Origin: Planctomycetota bacterium
GTDB taxonomy: Bacteria; Planctomycetota; GCA-002687715; DRQF01
Length of the DNA stretch: 5,008 nt
Direction of reading: 5' to 3'
Assembly (NCBI GenBank): GCA_024275615.1
Contig: JAJRYU010000117.1
Span: forward strand, 1 to 5,008
Made by a program: the position numbers and the translations under genes. This document shows, one piece after another, positions 1 through 5,008 of the stretch. Below the pieces are notes generated by a model, which was given only the letters and a program-made list of their open reading frames with translations, was not told the origin of the DNA and searched no databases. Within the stretch, counting starts at the first letter, position 1. Every line of letters starts with the position of its first letter.

Positions 1-1
1 G

Positions 2-1000
2 CAAACCTCCGGCCCTCCCGTGACTTTAGACGACCCCACAGCCGCGAGCCCCAGTTTCACGGCTCCCGAAGGTCTGGTGAATTCCGAGATCACCTTTGAA
101 CTCCAAGTCTCTGACGGTGAAAACGTCTCTTCGGATACCGTGAACATCACAGTTAACGCCGACAATGATGCTCCCAGTGCCAATGCTGGCCCAGACCTCA
201 GTGTCAATGAAAACGAATCCATCCAACTCGACGGCGGTGGTACAGACCCCGAAGGCCAAGGTCTCACTTACACTTGGGTGCAAACTTCCGGTCCTTCCGT
301 GACTTTAGACGACCCCACAGCCGCCAATCCCAGTTTCACGGCTCCCGAAGGCCTAGTGAATTCCGAGATCATCTTTGAACTCCAAGTCTCAGATGGTGAA
401 AACATCTCGTCGGACACAGTCAACATCACAGTTAACGCCGACAATGATGGGCCCAGTGCCAATGCTGGTGTTGATCTTGAAGTCGAAGAAGGAGAGGTCG
501 TTACATTGCGTGGCTCAGGGCAAGACCCGGAGAATGAGGAACTCACTTTCACATGGGTTCAAGTGGCAGGACCTCGCGTTGAATTGGATGATGTCAATTC
601 ACAAGCGCCCAGTTTCGTGGCTCCGGAGGGAATTGCAAACACGGATATTGTCTTTGAGCTTCTCGTTAGTGACGGAACGAACGAAACCGTGGATCAAGTT
701 GTTGTTCTTGTGAATGCAGACAATGACGCACCACGCGCCAACGCCGGTGATGATCTCACAAAAGATGGCCGGGTGCTCGTACAGCTCGTCGGCCGTGGAG
801 AGGACGTCGATAGCGAAAATTTGACCTACCGCTGGGTCCAAACTGGTGGACCAGGTGTCGAGTTGGATAATCCGGAATCGCCCAACCCGACCTTCACGAC
901 GCCAGGTGGACTTGATCAAACCGAAATCACCTTCGAACTACAAGTGAGTGATGGAGAAACCACTTCAGTCGACACGATGAAAGTGACCGTGGCGGCGGAC
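2..1000 (+). repeat. In-frame 279-bp tandem repeat array (one partial and three full units)
   Basis: The Gln codon of the conserved WVQ motif falls at 2, 281, 560 and 839, an exact 279-bp period (93 codons). Units, cut at the Asn-Asp junction, are 2-163 (partial), 164-442, 443-721 and 722-1000. Comparing 2-163 with 281-442 by eye gives 16 differences in 162 bases, about 90% identity, and 11 of the 16 are synonymous. Units 443-721 and 722-1000 are much more diverged in DNA but keep exactly the same length. The array almost certainly continues upstream of the window. Confidence 0.95.
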
Positions 1001-1540
1001 CGAACCAACCCTGATGTTCCAGCCTTTGATCCCGTCGATTTCGGTCTCGTGGATCCCGCAGATCCTCCGAGTGATCCCGTCCAAGTCTTTGAACTCGACA
1101 TGGGTGAAATCGATGCAATCGCTAACGAGACTATTGTTGTCGACGAGCAAGAGAGCGTTGATGAAAGCACTTCGTCAGGTTTCGTGCCCGAGCAGCGATT
1201 CGAAACAACCGATCGGCTCATCGAACGGGATGAGGGTGCTTCGCCAGCGGAAATCTTCGATCTAGATCCCGCTGTCTTTTCCTTTCAGGTTACCGAAGAA
1301 CAACATGAAGACGGCTATCGTGTCGACCAGGAAAACGAGGCGCCCATCAATTGGCGTTCCGATCGTCACACCTACGAGGATGGTGGCCACGAAGAAGTCG
1401 AGGAGAGCACTACTCAGAAAAAGGGCTTGATTGGCGGGCTTTGGGCGATGTTGAGGAGCGCAGCAGGTTTGACTCAATCCGTTGAAGAGGCTGGAGACGA
1501 AGCAGCAAAGAGGAAATCGAATCAAGGCCGTCGTTCATGA
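2..1540 (+). CDS. C-terminal part of a giant secreted PKD/REJ-like tandem-repeat protein (5' partial)
   Basis: The frame is open from the first complete codon (Gln, position 2) to TGA at 1538-1540, giving 512 visible residues. The GTG at 20 is a Val codon inside a repeat, so the real start lies upstream of the window. Residues 1-333 are one partial and three complete 93-residue repeats, each carrying an ANAG-x-DL start, a Y/F-x-WVQ-x-x-GP core strand, an F-x-x-P-x-G turn and a FEL-x-VSDG strand. This pattern is typical of PKD/REJ (K319L-like) Ig-fold domains of bacterial surface proteins. Residues 334 to about 470 are an acidic Asp/Glu/Pro-rich linker with no recognised domain. Near the end come a short hydrophobic segment (GLIGGLWAML), an acidic patch and a basic tail (KRK, then RRS). 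There is no LPXTG, PEP-CTERM or T9SS-type ending that I recognise. The likely role is extracellular adhesion or structure; this is inferred from the fold only, and ligand and export route are unknown. Confidence 0.85.
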   Translation, partial: QTSGPPVTLDDPTAASPSFTAPEGLVNSEITFELQVSDGENVSSDTVNITVNADNDAPSANAGPDLSVNENESIQLDGGGTDPEGQGLTYTWVQTSGPSVTLDDPTAANPSFTAPEGLVNSEIIFELQVSDGENISSDTVNITVNADNDGPSANAGVDLEVEEGEVVTLRGSGQDPENEELTFTWVQVAGPRVELDDVNSQAPSFVAPEGIANTDIVFELLVSDGTNETVDQVVVLVNADNDAPRANAGDDLTKDGRVLVQLVGRGEDVDSENLTYRWVQTGGPGVELDNPESPNPTFTTPGGLDQTEITFELQVSDGETTSVDTMKVTVAADRTNPDVPAFDPVDFGLVDPADPPSDPVQVFELDMGEIDAIANETIVVDEQESVDESTSSGFVPEQRFETTDRLIERDEGASPAEIFDLDPAVFSFQVTEEQHEDGYRVDQENEAPINWRSDRHTYEDGGHEEVEESTTQKKGLIGGLWAMLRSAAGLTQSVEEAGDEAAKRKSNQGRRS

Positions 1541-1564
1541 TAGATTTGCCAGATTCCCCAAGAG

Positions 1565-1588
1565 GCTTAGACTCAGGAGCTTAGGCTC
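1565..1588. repeat. Short imperfect direct repeat downstream of the repeat-protein gene
   Basis: GCTTAGACTC (1565-1574) recurs as GCTTAGGCTC (1579-1588), 9 of 10 bases identical at 14-bp spacing. The second copy sits in a small GAGC-TTAG-GCTC stem (1577-1588). No T-run follows, so it is not a convincing terminator. It could be a protein-binding site or chance. Confidence 0.3.
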
Positions 1589-1651
1589 GATTCGCCATTT
1601 AACATGGGGTGACGTGAGTGAGTTTTTAGTCATCTTCTCAATCTTCAGGGT

Positions 1652-1668
1652 GAATATGCCCGATATTC
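1652..1668. promoter_or_regulatory. Perfect 6-5-6 inverted repeat upstream of the prepilin gene (possible operator)
   Basis: GAATAT (1652-1657) and ATATTC (1663-1668) are exact reverse complements around the 5-base spacer GCCCG. The dyad lies 60 bp before the prepilin ATG in a 188-bp non-coding gap. That size and symmetry fit a dimeric regulator's operator, but the site has only one copy here and no regulator gene is nearby. It is too AT-rich, and lacks a T-run, for a terminator. Confidence 0.3.
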
Positions 1669-1718
1669 CAATAGCTGCTCACATTGGGACTGTGCGGGCA
1701 TGGTGCCAAGAGCGACAC

Positions 1719-1722
1719 AGGG
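1719..1722 (+). promoter_or_regulatory. Ribosome binding site supporting the ATG at 1729
   Basis: AGGG ends 6 bases before ATG 1729. This supports that start over TTG 1684, which would add 15 residues without pilin-leader character. A GGGA at 1725-1728 could instead serve the in-frame ATG at 1735; both give a short basic leader before the same cleavage site. Confidence 0.5.
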
Positions 1723-1728
1723 CTGGGA

Positions 1729-2316
1729 ATGAGAATGAAGAACAAATTCAACCGTGGTTTTACTTTGATCGAGCTGGTGGTGACAATCGTCATCATGATC
1801 TTGCTTGTTGGCATCGCTGTTCCGGCGATTGGTACATTGCAAGACGACGCCAAAATCGCCAAGATCCTGGCCACTGCAGAAGCGGCTAAGACTGCTTGTG
1901 AACGCCACTATGCCGACACCTCCCTCTACGCGCGTGAGCAATCCGGCAGCTCCAATCCTTCTTGGCACCGGCTCTCCAAGAGGCAAGAGACAAAAGGCTG
2001 GAAAGGGCCCTATTTGGATCGACCGTTGGACTCTACGGACAATCCCCTCGGAGGCTCGACGATTATATATTCCTCCTTCAACGGCGGCATTCATAAGCTC
2101 TATGGCAACGAGTTTCGCCTTACAGGGCCCAGCGCACCTCGTCGACGAGGGCACGGAAACTTCATCGCTTTTGACAAGGTGTCCCAGAAGGTCGCTGAGG
2201 GGGTGAATGCTGCCCTTGACAGTGGCATTTCTGGCAACTGGAAACGCTACGGCCGTGTTCAATGGAGAAGCACGCGGGGGGGAACTCTCATGATCTACTT
2301 GATCCACGGTCGTTAG
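1729..2316 (+). CDS. Prepilin-type N-cleaved protein, GspG/type IV pilin-like
   Basis: The product is 195 residues. A short basic leader ends at Gly10, followed by FTLIEL and a hydrophobic helix to about residue 35, the class III prepilin signal. A PilD-type peptidase should cut Gly10/Phe11 and methylate Phe11. Glu15 is mature Glu5, used in subunit assembly, and Pro32 is mature Pro22, a commonly conserved helix kink. After the amphipathic helix (about 38-60), residues 90-96 read GWKGPYL, matching the W-x-GPYL-x-x-x-P stretch of type II secretion major pseudopilins (GspG). The usual DPWGNPY continuation is replaced by DSTDNPLGG. The C-terminal 60 residues, ending in hydrophobic strand LMIYLI, are longer than in typical GspG. 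There is a single Cys (57), so no intramolecular disulfide. No other secretion or pilus gene lies in the window, so it is an orphan; whether it joins a pilus or a secretion pseudopilus cannot be told. Confidence 0.85.
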   Translation: MRMKNKFNRGFTLIELVVTIVIMILLVGIAVPAIGTLQDDAKIAKILATAEAAKTACERHYADTSLYAREQSGSSNPSWHRLSKRQETKGWKGPYLDRPLDSTDNPLGGSTIIYSSFNGGIHKLYGNEFRLTGPSAPRRRGHGNFIAFDKVSQKVAEGVNAALDSGISGNWKRYGRVQWRSTRGGTLMIYLIHGR

Positions 2317-2353
2317 TCGGTTCATTTGCTTAAGCGCGGTCAAAGACGGAATT

Positions 2354-2387
2354 GAGCACTCTCCACCTGGCGTGAGCGCTCTTTTTT
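2354..2387 (+). terminator. Intrinsic terminator after the prepilin gene
   Basis: GAGCACTC (2354-2361) pairs with GAGCGCTC (2374-2381) in 7 of 8 positions, with one A-C mismatch, around a 12-base loop. Six T residues follow directly (2382-2387). It lies 38 bp after the prepilin stop and before the radical SAM gene, separating the two transcription units. The right arm is itself palindromic, which could compete with the longer stem. Confidence 0.65.
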
Positions 2388-2418
2388 CTGCGACTGGTGC
2401 AAATCGCTTCCGCCTTCG

Positions 2419-2424
2419 TAGAAT
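2419..2424 (+). promoter_or_regulatory. Possible -10 element immediately upstream of the radical SAM start
   Basis: TAGAAT matches the sigma70 -10 consensus at 5 of 6 positions and ends 6 bases before ATG 2431. No good -35 box is seen about 17 bp upstream. If real, transcription would begin at or next to the ATG, giving a leaderless mRNA, which would fit the lack of a Shine-Dalgarno sequence. This is a weak, motif-only call. Confidence 0.2.
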
Positions 2425-2430
2425 TGCAGC

Positions 2431-3309
2431 ATGCTTAACTACGACCTCCCACTCTATCGTCCACCCTCGGAAGCAGAGAACCTCATTCTACAAGTCACGC
2501 TCGGCTGCAGTTTCAATCGCTGCAGTTTCTGCTCCATGTATCGCGACAAGTCTTATGAGCTGCGTCCATTGCCGGTCTTGATTGACGAGATCGCGAAAGC
2601 CGCTCAGCTAGATCCAGATCTGAGGCGGGTCTTTCTTGCCGATGGTGACGCTCTTGGTGCGCCAACTCCGTATCTGCTCAAGATTCTCGAGCAATTGAAA
2701 CGTAGTTTTCCCAAATTGCAACGAGTCTCGAGTTATGCGTGGCCGTTGAACATCCTGAAAAAGAGCAGATCCGAACTTTCCGATCTTTCTCAGGCCGGTC
2801 TAAAACTCGTGTATGTTGGCATCGAGACTGGTGACGATGTTCTCTTGCGTATCATCAAGAAGGGTGCCCATGCTAAGATGCATGGCGAGGCGATGACTCA
2901 GGCAAGAGACGTGGGAATCAAGGTTTCGGCAACAGTCATTCTCGGGCTTGGTGGTAGAGAGTATTGGAAACAGCACGTAGAAGGAACCACACGGCTGATC
3001 AATGAAACGCCTCCCAACTACTTGTCGACGTTGCAGCTGGGATTGGCCGACAATGTTGTCGATGAGTTTCAGCAGCGTTTCAAAGGTATGTTTGTCTGGC
3101 AAGACGATGATGGCATGCTTTTGGAGCAGCGTGAGATCTTGAAGGCGCTAAGACCCTCTAAGCCCGTGATTTTTCGTTCTAATCACGCGTCCAATGCTCT
3201 GGCCTTGGCTGGAGTGTTGCCCAAGGACCAGGAACGACTTGTGGCCGAAGTGGACGCCGTTCGCGCCGGTTTGAAACCGAAGCGACCGAAGTGGATGCGG
3301 GGCTACTAA
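2431..3309 (+). CDS. Radical SAM protein of unknown substrate (COG1032-like)
   Basis: The product is 292 residues, complete. ATG 2431 is forced: the in-frame TAG at 2419-2421 precedes it with no start codon between, and no clear Shine-Dalgarno is present. Residues 10-20 (RPPSEAENLIL) lead into GCSFNRCSFCSMY, with Cys26, Cys31 and Cys34 in a CX4CX2C arrangement expected to hold the [4Fe-4S] cluster that cleaves S-adenosylmethionine. Further core motifs are LADGDAL (69-75, GGE-like SAM-binding position), VYVGIETGDDVLL (127-139), ILGLGG (170-175) and FRSNHASN (248-255) near the C-terminus. I recall similar bacterial proteins with the same PPSEA...GC-x4-C-x2-C start, annotated only as radical SAM proteins, so the CX4 spacing looks like a family trait rather than damage. 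The three cysteines are the only ones in the protein, so no auxiliary cluster is expected, and no B12-binding domain fits in this length. Substrate unknown; probably cytoplasmic. Confidence 0.9.
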   Translation: MLNYDLPLYRPPSEAENLILQVTLGCSFNRCSFCSMYRDKSYELRPLPVLIDEIAKAAQLDPDLRRVFLADGDALGAPTPYLLKILEQLKRSFPKLQRVSSYAWPLNILKKSRSELSDLSQAGLKLVYVGIETGDDVLLRIIKKGAHAKMHGEAMTQARDVGIKVSATVILGLGGREYWKQHVEGTTRLINETPPNYLSTLQLGLADNVVDEFQQRFKGMFVWQDDDGMLLEQREILKALRPSKPVIFRSNHASNALALAGVLPKDQERLVAEVDAVRAGLKPKRPKWMRGY

Positions 3310-3983
3310 TCTGAGTACCGTGTCCAGAGTTGTTCGAACTCTGACAGGAGCGCCTTTGAAACAATAGGGTCATGACTGATGAGTAGGTTTTCGTGATTGA
3401 ATCGCGCCGCTCCTCGTGTCCAATTATAACTACCGGTGATACTTCGAGCCCTGTCGAAGACAGCGAACTTGTGGTGCATGTGTCCGTCGCGATCTAGGGC
3501 AGTTGGAACGCCGGATTCGATGAGGTGGAAGATATCTGAACCACGATCGTCGGCTTTTTCGTTGTCGCTGACGATGCGAACACGTTTGCCCCTCTTATGC
3601 GCCTGGAGAATCTCTGCGGCAATACCATCATCTGTGATGGTAAAGACACATATGTCGATGGCGGATGTTGCGCCTCTGATCATGGACTGAATGCGGGCGG
3701 CACAATCATCTCGAGGGCTAAACAGTACTTCTTGTTGCGCTGACTCTTGTGTTTCTTTCAAAGTTGAAGCCAAGACATGGGTTATGCCATCAAGCCATGC
3801 AAGGGCACGATGGTCGCAAAACTCCTGCGCCATTTGAAAGGCCATCGAGCGGATAGTCACAATGTCATTGGGACCGAGGCCCTCCTCGGCGATCAGCTGC
3901 CGTAGATCCTGTTTTTCGCGTCTTGAGAAAGTAAAATCCTCAATCGTCTGCTGCAGCTGTCTTCGGATTGATTCAGAGTTCAT
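3306..3983 (-). CDS. Phospholipase D-superfamily protein with one HKD motif (probable nuclease)
   Basis: The product is 225 residues from ATG at 3983-3981. TTG at 4019 would add 12 residues, but ATG is preferred; only a weak GAGA lies upstream. Residues 1-85 are predicted helical and charged, with no recognised domain. The PLD domain spans about 86-222: VLFSPRDDC (86-94), a core strand AIDICVFTITDD (108-119), GKRVRIVSDNEKADD (132-146), then the catalytic HxKx4D motif at His170-Lys172-Asp177, GS at 184-185 and Asn187. With a single HKD, two chains should pair to form one active site, as in Nuc and mitochondrial PLD proteins. No signal peptide is seen, so it is likely cytoplasmic, and a nucleic acid phosphodiester substrate is more likely than lipid (family inference). 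It lies 66 bp after the exported-protein gene on the same strand and may be co-transcribed. Its TAG stop overlaps the TAA of the convergent radical SAM gene. Confidence 0.85.
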   Translation of the reverse strand: MNSESIRRQLQQTIEDFTFSRREKQDLRQLIAEEGLGPNDIVTIRSMAFQMAQEFCDHRALAWLDGITHVLASTLKETQESAQQEVLFSPRDDCAARIQSMIRGATSAIDICVFTITDDGIAAEILQAHKRGKRVRIVSDNEKADDRGSDIFHLIESGVPTALDRDGHMHHKFAVFDRARSITGSYNWTRGAARFNHENLLISHDPIVSKALLSEFEQLWTRYSD

Positions 3984-4049
3984 CGTGTGTTCTCGACTGC
4001 AGTCACTTTGGCGGTTCAATTGACTTGATTCTGGCCGACCTGGTTTTGG

Positions 4050-5008
4050 TCAACGAGAAGTGGGTCTTGAAGTGGGCTTCGTGGTTGTTCGAGGTGCCGC
4101 TTTGCGCATGAAAATGGTGCGGTCGACGTTGACTTGAGGTCCCATGACACGGGTTTGTACGCTGGTTAGATCCAGTGGCATGCCGGTGCCGATTTCGTAT
4201 CGTAGCCGTATTTCGGTCTGCAGGTTGAATGCCGGTACATTTTCTTTTGTTGGCAGAGGCTGTCCATTTTTAATGGCTTCTTCTTGCATGGCGTTCAAAA
4301 GCATAGTGCGCGTCTTTTCTTGTTCGATCGCCTGCTTGAATTCGATGTACGCCAGTTTGTCCTCAATTTTCACAAGATTGAGGCGAGATTTACCAGGAAA
4401 AGGACTCTTGCCGGTCTGGTCCGTTGGATTGGGGAAACTCATCGAGCGGACAATCGGTTTGGCGACAAACATGGGTTCGAAACGAACAAAGTAAACGACT
4501 GGGTCGCGCAGCGCGACATAAGAGACGGTCTTCAAGTCCAGATAGGGGCTTAGTTGTTGCAAGATGCCTTGGGACATCTGTGGATTGATCTTCTCGTCAG
4601 TCATCCACTTGCCAAGTTCTTTTGACACGCGAGAATAGAAAGCGACGATCTCTGTTCCGTTGAGGAGCTTGGCAGGCCTGCCCAATGCGTCAGTTTCAAA
4701 AACAACGCGGGCGTTGGGCGTTAGTTCGCCCAATTTCTTTACCACCTTCTTGAGTTCATCTTGACCAGCGATTTGCACGACATTGTTCTTGGTCGTCCAT
4801 GCGATCTGGGAAGACTTTGGGCCTTTTTCCAAGATCTCGACATAGATAGTCGCCTGCCCTTTTGTTTGTGGGACTAGTTTTCCCTGAGCGGCAACCATGC
4901 GTTCTTTGATGCGCGTGAGGGTGAATGTGTCGCCTTTGTTCCAATTGGCACTCATCGCCATGGGGGCAGGCTGAGAATCTTGAGCACTAAGATTGAGGGA
5001 TGAGGCGA
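4050..5008 (-). CDS. Exported protein of unknown function with Thr/Pro/Arg-rich tail (5' partial)
   Basis: The frame ends at TGA (4052-4050) and is open to the window edge, giving 318 visible residues; the start lies beyond 5008. An ATG exists at 4961, but the 15 codons before it read ASSLNLSAQDSQPAP, which resembles the end of a signal peptide with a possible cut after LSA. No Shine-Dalgarno precedes that ATG, so it is probably internal. The mature part begins with strand-like NWNKGDTFTL and continues as alternating beta strands and helices rich in Lys, such as DELKKVVKKLGEL. A second half includes YVALRDPVVYFVRF and a Gln/Glu-rich helix (FKQAIEQEKTRTMLLNAMQEE). The final residues (TTTKPTSRPTSR) are a low-complexity tail. 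There are no cysteines and no membrane segment in the visible part. I do not recognise the family with confidence; it is loosely like planctomycete proteins of the DUF6263 kind. The likely location is periplasm or envelope. Confidence 0.75.
   Translation of the reverse strand, partial: ASSLNLSAQDSQPAPMAMSANWNKGDTFTLTRIKERMVAAQGKLVPQTKGQATIYVEILEKGPKSSQIAWTTKNNVVQIAGQDELKKVVKKLGELTPNARVVFETDALGRPAKLLNGTEIVAFYSRVSKELGKWMTDEKINPQMSQGILQQLSPYLDLKTVSYVALRDPVVYFVRFEPMFVAKPIVRSMSFPNPTDQTGKSPFPGKSRLNLVKIEDKLAYIEFKQAIEQEKTRTMLLNAMQEEAIKNGQPLPTKENVPAFNLQTEIRLRYEIGTGMPLDLTSVQTRVMGPQVNVDRTIFMRKAAPRTTTKPTSRPTSR

Noticed and set aside
268..1221. Several minus-strand open frames across the repeat protein
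   Set aside because: They are shadows of the repeat-coding frame and show Ser/Thr-rich low-complexity translations with no domain signal.
1546..1573. Promoter-like pair TTGCCA and TAGACT with 16-bp spacing after the repeat-protein gene
   Set aside because: The -10 matches only 4 of 6, the pair lies about 155 bp from the prepilin start, and such matches are expected by chance.
1693..1708. Sigma54-like site on the minus strand (TGGCAC-N5-CCGC)
   Set aside because: The invariant GG and GC are correctly spaced, but the site points leftward, away from the prepilin and into the antisense of the repeat gene, and the -12 box matches only 2 of 4 bases.
1482..1889. Plus-strand open frame crossing from the repeat protein into the prepilin gene
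   Set aside because: It overlaps both real genes out of frame, and its product is rich in Arg, His and Trp without recognisable motifs.
1645..2343. Long minus-strand open frame (232 residues) antisense to the prepilin gene
   Set aside because: It covers the whole prepilin gene on the opposite strand, shows no recognisable domain, and the plus-strand frame has an unmistakable pilin signal and GspG signature.
2372..2581. 69-residue plus-strand open frame overlapping the radical SAM start
   Set aside because: It is out of frame with the radical SAM gene, shares most of its length with it and shows no domain; it is a shadow frame.
4037..4051. GACC-N7-GGTC hairpin at the end of the exported-protein gene
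   Set aside because: The stem is only 4 bp, overlaps the stop codon and is not followed by a T-run on the minus strand, so it is not supported as a terminator.

Overview
The window is ordinary bacterial chromosome at moderate G+C (roughly 50-53% by eye). It carries five protein genes, two of them cut by the window edges, and I see no RNA gene, insertion sequence or CRISPR array. The gene set points tentatively to a Planctomycetota-type or related Gram-negative bacterium. It includes a giant secreted protein of tandem Ig-like repeats, an orphan GspG-like prepilin, a stand-alone PLD-family protein with a helical N-terminus, and an exported protein of unknown function with a Thr/Pro/Arg tail. 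That assignment is inference from gene content, not from a marker gene.

Layout, left to right. (1) Positions 2-1540 (+) hold the C-terminal end of a large repeat protein. Its repeats have an exact 279-bp (93-residue) period, followed by an acidic linker and a short hydrophobic segment with a basic tail. (2) Positions 1541-1728 are non-coding, with a small tandem repeat and a perfect 6-5-6 inverted repeat. (3) Positions 1729-2316 (+) encode a type IV pilin/type II secretion pseudopilin-like protein, followed by a credible intrinsic terminator at 2354-2387. (4) Positions 2431-3309 (+) encode a radical SAM enzyme whose only three cysteines form a CX4CX2C motif. (5) Positions 3306-3983 (-) encode a single-HKD phospholipase D-superfamily protein whose stop codon overlaps that of the radical SAM gene. 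(6) Positions 4050-5008 (-) hold an exported protein of unknown function. Its reading frame stays open to the window edge, so its true start lies outside.

The first two genes run in the same direction and both concern the cell envelope or export, but 188 bp separates them and a shared operon is not shown. The last two genes are co-directional on the minus strand with a 66-bp gap and could be co-transcribed, exported-protein gene first. The radical SAM gene stands between a terminator and a convergent neighbour and is probably its own transcription unit. I found no convincing new multi-gene system. The observations most worth following are the repeat array with its unusual C-terminus, the stop-on-stop convergent overlap, the radical SAM gene's possibly leaderless start, and the mis-startable exported protein.
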